46,962 bases of DNA from assembly GCF_002091475.1 (NCBI RefSeq), contig NZ_BCTR01000059.1, positions 1-46,962 of the forward strand, given 5' to 3'. Source of the stretch: Sphingomonas azotifigens NBRC 15497. GTDB taxonomy: Bacteria > Pseudomonadota > Alphaproteobacteria > Sphingomonadales > Sphingomonadaceae. Position 1 is the first letter of the stretch, and each line of letters opens with the position of its first letter. This document shows positions 23,365 to 32,349 of the stretch, one piece after another. A program made the translations under genes and the position numbers. The notes beneath the pieces were generated by a model that was given only the letters and a program-made list of their open reading frames with translations, made no database searches and had not been told where the DNA came from.

Positions 23365-25953
23365 TCAGTCGAGCGACTTGGTGGCCTGCTCGAACATGTC
23401 CTTGCTGAGCCCCGGACTGGCGACGATCCGCTCCAATTCGCCCCGCATCCGTGCGGCGCGCTGCGCATCGAAGCGCTTCCAGCGGCCGAGCGGCGGTACC
23501 AGCTTGGCAGCGGTCTGCGGGTTGAGCTTGTCGAGCGCGATCAACTGGTCCGCGACGAAGCGATAGCCGCGGCCCGAAGGATCGTGGAACGCCCGCTGGT
23601 TGATGCTGAACGCGCCGACCAGCGCCCGCGCCCGGTTGGGGTTGGCGAGGGTGAAGTCGGGATGCTGGGCCAGCTTCTCGACGGCGGCGAGCGTGTCGTC
23701 GCGCGAGGATAGCGCTTGGGTCTGGAACCATTTGTCCAGCACCAGCGCATTGCCGGCATAGCGCTGATAAAAGGCCTCGATCGCCTTCTCCCGCAGCGAC
23801 GAGGTGCCGTTCACCAGCGTGGCGAGGCCGCCCTGGCGATCGGTCATGTTGTCGGCCGCCTCGAACTGGGCATAGGCGAGCTTTGCCGCATCGGCCGCGC
23901 CGCTCGCGGCGATATAGCCGAGCGCCACGTTCTTCAGGCGGCGCGCGCCCTTGGCGGCCGGCGAATATTCGAAACGGTTGGCGCGCGCGCCCTCATAGGC
24001 GGCGCGCCATTCGGGCTCGAGCAGGTTGCCCAGATCGGCCCGCAGCGCTTCCCGGGCGCGGAAGATTGCCTCGGGGTCCACCACCGCCATCTGGTCGCCG
24101 ATGAAGCTGTCCGACGGGAGCAGCACCGCCTCGGCGATGAAGGCGCGATCGAGCGCCGGATCGGTGAGCGTGTTGCGAACGGCGTCGATCAGCGCGCCAT
24201 GCTCGCCCTTGCCCGTGGTCACCGCCGCAACCAGCGTATCGAGCATCAGCTGCTGCATCGCCTCGTAGCGCGCGAACGGGTCGTCGTCATGCGCCGAGAG
24301 GAAGGCAAGATCCGCCGCGCTGCGATTGGCATCGACGATCACGGGTGCCGAGAAGCCACGGTTGATCGATAGCACCGCGCGCTCGGGCAGTCCCTCGAAA
24401 CGCAGCTCCTGCTCAGGCTTATCGAGCAGCACCAGCGCCTCGTCGATCAACGGCGCGCCGCTCTTCTCGCCGAACAGGCGGATCTTGAGCGGCAGCACCA
24501 TCGGCTCCTTGATCGGCTGGCCCGGCGTCGGCGGCACGGTCTGGGCGAGAGCAAGGCTGGTGGTGGCGCCGTCCTGGACGAGGTTGGCGGAGACGCGCGG
24601 CGTGCCCGCCTGGCTGTACCAGCGGCGGAACTGGCCGAGATCGACTTTGCCCGCTTCCTCCATGCAGAGGACGAAATCCTCGCACGTGGCGGCGGTGCCG
24701 TCGAAGCGATCGAAATAGAGGTCGGTCGCGGCGCGGAATTTCTGCGGGCCCAGGATGGTGGCCATCATCCGGATGAGCTCGGCGCCCTTGTTGTAGATGG
24801 TGGCCGTGTAGAAGTTCGAGATCTCGATATATTCGTCCGGGCGCACCGGGTGCGCGAGCGGGCCGGCGTCCTCGGGGAACTGGCTGGCGCGAAGCGAGCG
24901 CACGTCCTCGATCCGCTTGACCGCCGCCGAGCCCTGGTCGGCCGAGAAGCTCTGGTCGCGGAAGACGGTGAAGCCTTCCTTGAGGCTCAGCTGGAACCAG
25001 TCGCGGCAGGTGACGCGGTTGCCCGACCAGTTGTGGAAATATTCATGGGCGACGACGGCGGCAATCGCGTCATAGTCCCAGTCGGTGGCGGTGTCGGGGT
25101 CGGCGAGGATGTAGCGGCTGTTGAAGACGTTCAGCCCCTTGTTCTCCATCGCGCCGAAATTGAAATCGTCCACCGCGACGATATTGAACACGTCGAGATC
25201 ATACTCGCGGCCATAGACGTCCTCGTCCCACTTCATGCTGAGCTTCAGCGCATGCAGGGCGTGGTCGGTCTTGGGCAGATCGGGCGCGCGGACATAGATG
25301 CCGAGCTGCACCTCGCGGCCCGACATCGTCGTGAAGCTGCCGGTGTTGGCGACGAGGTCGCCCGCGACCAGCGCGAACAGGTAGCTCGGCTTGGGGAAGG
25401 GGTCGTGCCACTCCGCCCAGTGGCGGCCATCTTCGGCGTCGTCCTGCGCGATCGGATCGCCATTGGCGAGCAGCACCGGGAAGCGCGCCCTTTCGGCTTC
25501 CATGCGCACCTTGTACTTGGAGAGCACGTCCGGCCGATCCGGGAAGAAGGTGATGCGTCGGAAGCCCTCCGCCTCGCACTGGGTGCAGAGCATGCCCGAC
25601 GAGGCATACAGGCCCTGAAGCTGGGTGTTGCGCTCGGGCGCGATCACCACTTCGGTCTCGATCGTGTGAGCATCGCCGGTGAGCGGGATCACCAGATCCT
25701 GCCCCTCCATCCGCCAGCCCTGCGCTTCGGCACCGTCGACCTTGACCGAAGCGGCCTCCAGACCGTCGCCGTTCAGCACCAGCGGGCGATCATGGCCGCC
25801 ATTGCGGCTGACGTGCAGCGCGGCCCGCACCCGCGTCGCGGCGGGATCGAGGTCGAAGTCCAGCGCGATCTCCGGCACCAGCCAGTCGGGTTGACGATAG
25901 TCCTCGCGGCGAATGGCCTGGGGAGCTGCGGCGGCGATACGGGCGTCACTCAT
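23365..25953 (-). CDS. pepN: Aminopeptidase N (M1 family)
   Basis: PepN removes N-terminal residues from peptides in the cytoplasm. The 862-residue enzyme has the exopeptidase motif GAMEN (267-271), the zinc motif HEYFH (303-307) with the third ligand Glu326 in LSLKEGF, and the C-terminal DUF3458-type helical domain of the E. coli PepN subgroup. Length agrees with that subgroup (about 870). The frame extends 37 codons upstream, but the ATG at 25953 begins MSDARIAAAAPQAIRREDY, the usual start. It is divergent from the M28 peptidase pair, so peptide turnover genes are grouped here. Confidence 0.97.
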   Translation of the reverse strand: MSDARIAAAAPQAIRREDYRQPDWLVPEIALDFDLDPAATRVRAALHVSRNGGHDRPLVLNGDGLEAASVKVDGAEAQGWRMEGQDLVIPLTGDAHTIETEVVIAPERNTQLQGLYASSGMLCTQCEAEGFRRITFFPDRPDVLSKYKVRMEAERARFPVLLANGDPIAQDDAEDGRHWAEWHDPFPKPSYLFALVAGDLVANTGSFTTMSGREVQLGIYVRAPDLPKTDHALHALKLSMKWDEDVYGREYDLDVFNIVAVDDFNFGAMENKGLNVFNSRYILADPDTATDWDYDAIAAVVAHEYFHNWSGNRVTCRDWFQLSLKEGFTVFRDQSFSADQGSAAVKRIEDVRSLRASQFPEDAGPLAHPVRPDEYIEISNFYTATIYNKGAELIRMMATILGPQKFRAATDLYFDRFDGTAATCEDFVLCMEEAGKVDLGQFRRWYSQAGTPRVSANLVQDGATTSLALAQTVPPTPGQPIKEPMVLPLKIRLFGEKSGAPLIDEALVLLDKPEQELRFEGLPERAVLSINRGFSAPVIVDANRSAADLAFLSAHDDDPFARYEAMQQLMLDTLVAAVTTGKGEHGALIDAVRNTLTDPALDRAFIAEAVLLPSDSFIGDQMAVVDPEAIFRAREALRADLGNLLEPEWRAAYEGARANRFEYSPAAKGARRLKNVALGYIAASGAADAAKLAYAQFEAADNMTDRQGGLATLVNGTSSLREKAIEAFYQRYAGNALVLDKWFQTQALSSRDDTLAAVEKLAQHPDFTLANPNRARALVGAFSINQRAFHDPSGRGYRFVADQLIALDKLNPQTAAKLVPPLGRWKRFDAQRAARMRGELERIVASPGLSKDMFEQATKSLD

Positions 25954-26086
25954 ACAGACTTCGATATAGGAGAAGCGCCGCCACCTGCTACTCAAATTCG
26001 GTCGATTACCCTGAACGACAAAAACTTGGGCGCGCTGCGCAGCGAGGGTTTCCGGACAGCCCAATGCTGCAGCAGGCGCGCGGCGA

Positions 26087-26114
26087 TTGACGACATCCGA
26101 TCCGCTGCTAGGCT
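26087..26114 (+). promoter_or_regulatory. Candidate promoter of the M28 peptidase operon
   Basis: TTGACG (26087-26092) and TAGGCT (26109-26114) are 16 bases apart and 33 bases before the ATG at 26147. The -35 is close to consensus, the -10 less so. The rest of the 193-base gap to pepN shows no other recognisable site. Confidence 0.4.
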
Positions 26115-26146
26115 TGAAATATTGTTGCGACTACCAGGGATTTCCG

Positions 26147-27799
26147 ATGCTCCGATCGACTGCGACGCTTGCCCTTCTCCTCTGCGCGGCGTCGCCCGCC
26201 CTCGCCCAAACCGCCGCCGAGCGAAACGCCATCATCACCGCGCCTCTCCCCGCCGACCAGGCGGCGCTGAAGAGCCATGTGATGTTCCTTGCCTCCGACG
26301 CGCTGAAGGGCCGCGACGCGGGATCGCCGGAATTCGAGATCGCCGCCAATTATGTGGCTGCCCAATTCTACGCCGCCGGCCTCAAGCCGGCCGGGGATGA
26401 CGGCGGCTATCTGCAGAAGGTGCCGCTGATCAGCTACAAGCTTGATGGCACCGGCGCGATGTCGCTTGGGCACGGCAAGGGCGAGGCGGTCGCGCTGGTC
26501 GCGGGCAAGGACTTCATCACCGGCGCGAACCCGGAAAAGCCGGAATATAGCGTCACCGCGCCGGTGGTGTTCGTCGGCTATGGCATCGTCGGGCTGGGCC
26601 GTGACGACTACAAGGGCGTCGACGCGAAGGGGAAGATCGTCGCCTTTTTCGGCGGTGCGCCGTCGAGCTTCCCAGGCGAGGAGGGCGCGCACTTCCAGAA
26701 CCCCGCCGCCAAGGCGGAGATCGCTAAGAAGCACGGCGCGATCGGCTATATCACGCTCGAGTCGCCGCTCTCCGCCAAGAGCCGGCCGTTCGCGATGCTC
26801 GCCGCCTATGCGAGCCGCCCGCGCGTCACCTGGGGCAATGCCGACGGCACCGGCCATATCGCCGCGCCCGGCACGCCGGGGCTCGGCATGCTGAGCCTCG
26901 CCGGTGCGGAGAAGCTGTTTGCCGGGGCCAAGACGCCCTGGGCGTCGATCGCGAAGGCGGCTGCGGTGGATGGTGCTACCTTCAAGGCGTTCCAGCTGCC
27001 CGGCACGATCACCGTCGCCAGCAAGACGATCCTGACGCCCATGCCGAGCTTCAACGTCGCCGGCATGATCGAGGGCAGCGATCCCAAGCTGGCGGGCGAG
27101 ATCGTCGTGCTCTCCGCGCACCTCGACCATATCGGCGTCGGCCGTCCCGACGCGAAGGGCGACACGATCAACAACGGCGCGCTCGACGATGCGATCGGCA
27201 CCGCCTCGCTGATCGAGGAGGCCAAGCGCTTCAAGGCGGCCGGCACCAAGCCGCGTCGGTCGATCCTGTTCCTGGCGGTGACCGCGGAAGAGAAGGGGCT
27301 GGTCGGCTCCGACTATTTCGCCAACAACCCCACGATCAAGAACACGATCGTCGCCGATGTGAATCTCGACATGCCGATCATCACCTATCCGTTCGAGGAT
27401 ATCGTGGTGTACGGCGCGAATCACTCGACCCTGGGGCCGATCGTCGCCAAGGCGGCGGCCGAGATCGGCGTGAAGATGTCCGACGATCCGCTGCCGGGCG
27501 AGAATATCTTCGTGCGCTCGGATCACTATAATTTCGTTCGGAAAGGTGTGCCGTCGGTGTTCCTCTGGCCGGGTGCTGGCGGGCCGGGTCGTGCTGCTAT
27601 CGACGACTTCATGAAAAACCATTATCATCAGCCCTCGGACCAGATCGACCAGCAGCCCGCGCTGAACTGGCAGTCGGGCGTGCGCTTCGTCGATGTGAAC
27701 TTCCGCATCGCCAATGCGATCGCCAACGGGGATGTTCGGCCGGTGTGGAACAAGGGTGACTTTTTCGGTCTGAACTATGAGGGCCCGGGCGCGCGCTGA
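26147..27799 (+). CDS. M28-family zinc peptidase with PA domain (first of a tandem pair)
   Basis: A 550-residue exported peptidase with a signal peptide (1-20). After an N-terminal segment (LKSHVMFLASDALKGRDAGS) and an inserted region fitting a protease-associated domain (about 130-310), the M28 catalytic core holds the full set of residues: His325 (SAHLDH), Asp347 (GALDDA), catalytic Glu381 and ligand Glu382 (TAEEKGL), Asp408 (NLDMP) and His460 (SDHYNF). It therefore looks active as a periplasmic aminopeptidase. AGGGA precedes the ATG at 26147. The next gene is a paralogue 26 bases on. Confidence 0.93.
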   Translation: MLRSTATLALLLCAASPALAQTAAERNAIITAPLPADQAALKSHVMFLASDALKGRDAGSPEFEIAANYVAAQFYAAGLKPAGDDGGYLQKVPLISYKLDGTGAMSLGHGKGEAVALVAGKDFITGANPEKPEYSVTAPVVFVGYGIVGLGRDDYKGVDAKGKIVAFFGGAPSSFPGEEGAHFQNPAAKAEIAKKHGAIGYITLESPLSAKSRPFAMLAAYASRPRVTWGNADGTGHIAAPGTPGLGMLSLAGAEKLFAGAKTPWASIAKAAAVDGATFKAFQLPGTITVASKTILTPMPSFNVAGMIEGSDPKLAGEIVVLSAHLDHIGVGRPDAKGDTINNGALDDAIGTASLIEEAKRFKAAGTKPRRSILFLAVTAEEKGLVGSDYFANNPTIKNTIVADVNLDMPIITYPFEDIVVYGANHSTLGPIVAKAAAEIGVKMSDDPLPGENIFVRSDHYNFVRKGVPSVFLWPGAGGPGRAAIDDFMKNHYHQPSDQIDQQPALNWQSGVRFVDVNFRIANAIANGDVRPVWNKGDFFGLNYEGPGAR

Positions 27800-27825
27800 T
27801 CGCCGCCCGTGAAGGGGGGGCGGGG

Positions 27826-29490
27826 ATGAAGCTGCACGCTTGGATTACCGTCCTGGTGTTGCTGGCGCTGCCAGCGCAGGCGCAGCAGGCGGCGCCCCCC
27901 GCTCCCGCTGCTTCCGCTGCCCCGCCTGCACCCGCCGCGCCACCGCTTACGGCGGAGCAGGCGGCGCTGAAAGCGCATGTCCAGTTCCTCGCCTCCGATG
28001 CGCTGCGCGGCCGTGAGGCGGGGACGCACGATTACGACGTCGCCGCCGAATATGTCGCCGCGCAGATGCTGGCAATCGGGCTCAAGCCTGGCGGCGAGCG
28101 CGGAGGATGGTTCCAGCCGTTCCGTCTCGCTACCTATCGAGCCGCGGAAAAGGCACATTGGACGCTGCGACGCGGCAGCCGGGACGTGCCGCTGCAGTTC
28201 GGTACCGATTTCATCAACAATGGCGGTGACGATAGCGGCGCGTTCCGCGCCGAGGGCGACATTGTGTTCGCAGGCTACGGCATCGTCGATCCGCAGAGCC
28301 GCTATGACGATTATGCGGGGCTGGACGTACGCGGCAAGATCGTCCTGATCGTTTCAGGCAAACCGAAGGGACTCTCCCGCGATGTCGCCGCGCATTTCGA
28401 CGACGATCGCAACAAGGCGCAGAGCGCGCTCGTCCGGGGCGCCGCCGCGATCGTTTTCGTCGAGACGCCGGCGCTCAGGAAGGTGATACCGTTCGAGAAA
28501 ATGGTAGGGTTCTACGATTATCCCATCACGGGCTGGGCGGCGCCGGAGGGCGCGACATTGCCTTCCGACGCAACGAAGATGATCGGTGCATTCAGCATGA
28601 CCGGTGCCGAAAAGCTGTTCGCCGGCGCCCGTATCCGCTGGGCCGATGTGATCGCAGCCGAGTCGCGCGGTACCCGCATGCCGACGGGGCCGTTGGTCGG
28701 CAGGCTGGCGGTCGCTACCGTCACTACCCGCAGCACCAAGGATACGCGCAACGTTGTGGGCATGATCGAGGGCAGCGATCCCGCTTTGCGCAATCAATAT
28801 GTCGTGCTGTCCGCGCACCTCGATCACCTCGGTGTCGGCAAGCCGGTGAACGGGGACGCGATCTACAATGGCGCAATGGACAATGCGATCGGCATAGCCG
28901 AGATGCTAGAGGTCGTCCGTGCCATCCAGCAGAGCGGCAAAAGGCCGCGGCGATCGATCCTGGTGCTCGCCACGGCGGCCGAAGAGAAGGGCATGTTCGG
29001 CTCGGCCTATTTCGCCCGATACCCGACGGTGCCCAAGGATGCGATCGTCGCGGACCTCAATCTTGACATGCCGATCCTCACCTATCCGCTGGTCGATCTC
29101 GTGGTGCAGGGCGGCGATCACTCCAGCATCGGGCAGCTGGTGGCTGCTGCGGCCAGGACGGAGGGGCTCGGCGTGGTGCCGGACCCCGAGCCGCGGGAAA
29201 TGTCCTTCGTCCGCTCGGATCATTACAGCTTCGTCAAGGCCGGTATCCCGGCGGTGTCGATCGATACCGGCCCGGGCGGTATCGGCGCGGCGGCATCGCG
29301 CAAGTTCCTCGACGAAAATTATCACCAGCCGTCCGACCAGATCGACCTGCCGTTCGACTGGAATTCGGCGGTGAAGTACAAGCATGTCGGATTGGCGACG
29401 GCGCTGGCGCTGGCCGATGCCGATGCGCGCCCGGTGTGGAACAAGGGCGATTTCTTCGGCACGCTGTACGGCGGCGTGGGCGCGCAGTGA
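27826..29490 (+). CDS. M28-family zinc peptidase (second of a tandem pair)
   Basis: This 554-residue exported protein is a paralogue of its upstream neighbour: same signal peptide, LKAHVQFLASDALRGREAGT start, PA-like insert and M28 core with SAHLDHLG, GAMDNA, AAEEKGM, NLDMP and SDHYSF, so the metal ligands and catalytic Glu are intact. It differs by an Ala/Pro-rich linker after the signal (about 19-45) and by many substitutions in the PA region, which suggests a different peptide specificity. Both proteins end in a shared motif (ADARPVWNKGDFF and GDVRPVWNKGDFF). The stop overlaps the next start by four bases. Confidence 0.93.
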   Translation: MKLHAWITVLVLLALPAQAQQAAPPAPAASAAPPAPAAPPLTAEQAALKAHVQFLASDALRGREAGTHDYDVAAEYVAAQMLAIGLKPGGERGGWFQPFRLATYRAAEKAHWTLRRGSRDVPLQFGTDFINNGGDDSGAFRAEGDIVFAGYGIVDPQSRYDDYAGLDVRGKIVLIVSGKPKGLSRDVAAHFDDDRNKAQSALVRGAAAIVFVETPALRKVIPFEKMVGFYDYPITGWAAPEGATLPSDATKMIGAFSMTGAEKLFAGARIRWADVIAAESRGTRMPTGPLVGRLAVATVTTRSTKDTRNVVGMIEGSDPALRNQYVVLSAHLDHLGVGKPVNGDAIYNGAMDNAIGIAEMLEVVRAIQQSGKRPRRSILVLATAAEEKGMFGSAYFARYPTVPKDAIVADLNLDMPILTYPLVDLVVQGGDHSSIGQLVAAAARTEGLGVVPDPEPREMSFVRSDHYSFVKAGIPAVSIDTGPGGIGAAASRKFLDENYHQPSDQIDLPFDWNSAVKYKHVGLATALALADADARPVWNKGDFFGTLYGGVGAQ

Positions 29491-30314
29491 GCAGTGTCCA
29501 GCTGCTGGTCTTTGGGCCCGGCTATACCGCGTCGCGGCTGATGGACGCGGTGCAGGCGCGCGGGGGAGCAGTCGCCACCGTCACCCGCGCCACCTTCGCG
29601 GACGAGGCGCGTACCCGTGCGGCGATCGCGTCGGCCACGCACATCCTTTCCAGCATTCCGCCAGGCGACGCCGATCCGGTACTTGCCGCCTATGGCGCGG
29701 ACCTGGCGTCGAGCGGCAAATGGCTCGGCTATCTCTCCTCGACAGGCGTCTATGGCGATACCGGCGGCGGCTGGGTGGACGAGAGCGCGCCGCTGCGTGG
29801 GCGAAGGGGCGGCCGGGTCGAGGCGGATCTCGGCTGGGGCGCGCTGCCCAACGCGCATGTCTTTCGCTTGCCGGGCATCTACGGGCCCGAACGCTCGGCG
29901 CTGGAGCGGATGGCGGCGGGCGCGACGCGAGTGTACTTTCGCGGCCAGGTGTTCAGCCGCGTGCATGTCGACGATCTCGTGGCGGGCGTGATCGCCGCGT
30001 TCGAAGGGCCGCCCGGGGCGTACAATCTCGCCGACGATCTTCCCGCCCCGCAGGCTGAGGTGCTGGCTTATGCGGCCGAACTGCTCGGCATCGATCCCGG
30101 CCCGGCGGTGACGCCCGACGAGGTCGAGCTCAGTGCCGCCTCGCGCGCCTTCTATGCCGAGAACCGGCGGGTAGCGAACGGCAAGGCCACGCGGCTGCTC
30201 GGCTGGCGGCCGCGCTATGCCGATTACCGGTTGGGCCTGCGCGCCCTCAGGGCGAGTACCAGCCCGACCAGCACCAGCACGCCGCCGCCTACCGCCAGCA
30301 GCGACCAGCGATAG
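29487..30314 (+). CDS. NAD(P)-dependent epimerase/SDR-like protein
   Basis: A 275-residue atypical short-chain dehydrogenase. It starts from GTG inside the M28 stop (GTGA) with a Rossmann loop GPGYTASRLM, then ILSSIPPG, YLSSTGVYGDTGGGWVDE (active-site Ser/Thr and Tyr region) and PGIYGPER, as in YeeZ-like members of the extended SDR group. The substrate is unknown. The last 25 or so residues are Ser/Thr/Pro-rich and are read from the complement of the next gene's 3' end (91-base overlap), so they look like an acquired tail. Coupling to the peptidase pair suggests co-expression, not a shared pathway. Confidence 0.85.
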   Translation: MSSVQLLVFGPGYTASRLMDAVQARGGAVATVTRATFADEARTRAAIASATHILSSIPPGDADPVLAAYGADLASSGKWLGYLSSTGVYGDTGGGWVDESAPLRGRRGGRVEADLGWGALPNAHVFRLPGIYGPERSALERMAAGATRVYFRGQVFSRVHVDDLVAGVIAAFEGPPGAYNLADDLPAPQAEVLAYAAELLGIDPGPAVTPDEVELSAASRAFYAENRRVANGKATRLLGWRPRYADYRLGLRALRASTSPTSTSTPPPTASSDQR

Positions 30315-31141
30315 CCCTCGAACAGCGTCGACAGCAGCATCGCGATCACCGGGATCAGCACGCTGGTATAGGCCGCCTTGGCCGGGCCGATGGTGCGGAT
30401 CAGCTGGAAATAGATGGTGAAGGTGATCGAGGAACCGATCACGCCCAGATAGAGGATGCCCAGGAGATAGGCGGGCCGCGTCTCGATCATCGGCGGCCCG
30501 ACCGTGGCGAGCGCAAAGCCTGCGTCGAGCGCCGACCCGATCAGCATCGCCCAGCCGAGCGTGGTTGCCATCGGATACGCCTTGGCGGTACCGGTCGCCT
30601 GCATCACATTGGCGACCGAGGCCGAGAGCACGCCCGCCAGCGCGATGCCGATGCCGAGCAGCGCCTCGTGCGGTCCGACCGGGTTGAGCCGCGCCTCATG
30701 GACGAAGAGCAGCGCCACGCCGGCCATCGCGACGACCGAGCCGATCAGCAGTTGCCGCCCCATCTTCTGGCCGAGGAAAACGCGCGCCAGAACGGCGTTG
30801 GGCACCAGCAGCAGCGCATAGACCACCGCGACCACGCCCGAGGTGACATGTGCCTCGGCCCGGTAGACGAAGTTGAAATTGAGCACGAACTGGGCGAGCC
30901 CCAGGCAGGCGGCGAACGCCAGTCCGCGCCCGTCCAGCCATAGCCGATCGCGCCGCGCCGCTGCCCAGAGCAGCGTCGTCACCCCTGCAACGAGGAAGCG
31001 ATAGCTCACCGACCAACTCGGCGGCACCACGGCCAGCTGGTCCTTGATGACGAGCCAGGTCGAGCCCCAGATCAGCGTCACCAGCAGGAAGGGGAGGAGA
31101 ACCGTCAGCCGGGCGGAGCGGGGGATATCGGCGCTGATCAT
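30224..31141 (-). CDS. DMT-superfamily (EamA) transporter
   Basis: A 305-residue protein with ten predicted helices in two EamA repeats (about 12-145 and 155-300). The first repeat has WGSTWLVIKDQLAVVPPSW, a typical EamA N-terminus, and the second ILYLGVIGSSITFTIYFQLI near residue 220. Members export amino acids, metabolites or drugs; the substrate cannot be inferred. It follows the PLP-enzyme gene on the same strand across a 163-base gap filled by an inverted repeat pair, so a separate transcript is likely. Confidence 0.88.
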   Translation of the reverse strand: MISADIPRSARLTVLLPFLLVTLIWGSTWLVIKDQLAVVPPSWSVSYRFLVAGVTTLLWAAARRDRLWLDGRGLAFAACLGLAQFVLNFNFVYRAEAHVTSGVVAVVYALLLVPNAVLARVFLGQKMGRQLLIGSVVAMAGVALLFVHEARLNPVGPHEALLGIGIALAGVLSASVANVMQATGTAKAYPMATTLGWAMLIGSALDAGFALATVGPPMIETRPAYLLGILYLGVIGSSITFTIYFQLIRTIGPAKAAYTSVLIPVIAMLLSTLFEGYRWSLLAVGGGVLVLVGLVLALRARRPNR

Positions 31142-31181
31142 GCAGCGCTCTGGAGGTCGTACTCGGCCGCCCCCCGCCCGC

Positions 31182-31278
31182 CGTCATCCCCGCGAAGGCG
31201 GGGATCCATTCGCCTGTGCGCTCGGGGAAGGAACCAAGCCCTCCAGGGCAATGGATCCCCGCCTTCGCGGGGATGACG
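31182..31278. repeat. Inverted pair of dispersed palindromic repeats
   Basis: Two arms of the CGTCATCCCCGCGAAGGCGG-ATCCATT element face each other (31182-31210 and 31250-31278), with about 39 bases between. The arms are perfect complements over 28-29 bases. This is the same family as at 495 and 23258, and it could attenuate transcription between the PLP-enzyme gene and the EamA gene. Confidence 0.75.
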
Positions 31279-31304
31279 ATGGTTTGGGTGCAGGCTGAGG
31301 ACCC

Positions 31305-32306
31305 TCACAGGGACGCGATCGCTTGCGCCAGCGGCCGGATCGCGTCTTCCGCCTGGTCCCAGCTGGTGACGAGGCGCACCTCGCCCTCGGCCCAGTCGTA
31401 GAAGTCGAAGCCCAGCGCGCGGAGGCCAGCTGCTTCGGCAGGGTTCGCCTTCAGGAACACCTCGTTCGCCTGCACCGGGTGCACCAGCCGGTTGCCCGCC
31501 GCTTCCGCCAGCAGTCGTGCGCCGGCATTGGCGGCGCGCGCGTTGGCCAGCCAGACGTCGTTCTCGAGCATCGCCAGCAGCTGGGCGGCGAGATAGCGGC
31601 CCTTGGAAAAGAGCAGCCCGGCGCGCTTGCGGCGGTAGAGCGTCACATCGGCCAGCTCCGGGCGGAAAAACACCAGCGCCTCGGCGCTCATGCCGCCATT
31701 CTTGACGAAGCCGAAGCTCAGCGCGTCGACGCCCGCGCGCCAGGTGATGTCGCCCGGATGGCAGCCGAGATGCGCCACGGCATTGGCGAAGCGCGCGCCG
31801 TCCATGTGCAGGCCCAGCTTGCGCGCCCTGGCGAGGTCGCCGATCGCTGCCACCTCGTCGGGCGTATAGACGAGGCCATATTCGGTGGCATTGGTGATCG
31901 AGATGGCGTGCGGCTGCACCTGATGGACGTCGTTGCGGATCGGATCGATCACCGCGCGCACTGCATCGGGGGTCAGCTTGGCGCCCGCGCCGGTGGCCGT
32001 CAGCAGCTTGGCGCCGTGGGTGTAGAATTCGGGTGCGCCGCCTTCGTCGCAATTGATGTGCGCGTCGCGATGGCAGACGATGCCGCCATGCGGCGGGCAC
32101 AGCGCGGTCAGCGCCAGGCAGTTCGCCGCGGTGCCGGTCGGCACCCACAGCACACGGACCTGGGTGCCGAACAGGTCGGAAAAGGCCCCGTCCAGCCGCT
32201 TCGACCAGGCATCGCCGTCATAGGCGGTGTCGAGCGTGTTGGCGTCGACCAGCGCCTGGAGCACGGGCGGGCAGACGGCGGCGGCATTGTCCGAAAAGAA
32301 GCGCAT
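31305..32306 (-). CDS. PLP-dependent threonine aldolase/beta-eliminating lyase family enzyme
   Basis: A 333-residue fold-type I PLP enzyme. It starts MRFFSDNAAAVCPPVLQAL, has WVPTGTAANCLAL for phosphate binding, LHMDGARFANAV with the Asp that binds the pyridine nitrogen, and SFGFVKNGGMSAEALVFF with the Schiff-base lysine. Related proteins are low-specificity L-threonine or phenylserine aldolases cleaving beta-hydroxy amino acids into glycine and an aldehyde. The ATG at 32306 is preferred to one 12 codons upstream. It starts 43 bases after egtD on the same strand, so a side role in ergothioneine synthesis (carbon-sulfur lyase) is possible but unproven. Confidence 0.85.
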   Translation of the reverse strand: MRFFSDNAAAVCPPVLQALVDANTLDTAYDGDAWSKRLDGAFSDLFGTQVRVLWVPTGTAANCLALTALCPPHGGIVCHRDAHINCDEGGAPEFYTHGAKLLTATGAGAKLTPDAVRAVIDPIRNDVHQVQPHAISITNATEYGLVYTPDEVAAIGDLARARKLGLHMDGARFANAVAHLGCHPGDITWRAGVDALSFGFVKNGGMSAEALVFFRPELADVTLYRRKRAGLLFSKGRYLAAQLLAMLENDVWLANARAANAGARLLAEAAGNRLVHPVQANEVFLKANPAEAAGLRALGFDFYDWAEGEVRLVTSWDQAEDAIRPLAQAIASL

Positions 32307-32349
32307 GGCCAGACCCTTGCGGCCTGGCACACGCCCGGTCAACGGTCTG

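Noticed and set aside
24850..26400. A 516-codon plus-strand frame opposite pepN
   Set aside because: It is antisense to the pepN active-site region and lacks any recognisable domain or ribosome site.
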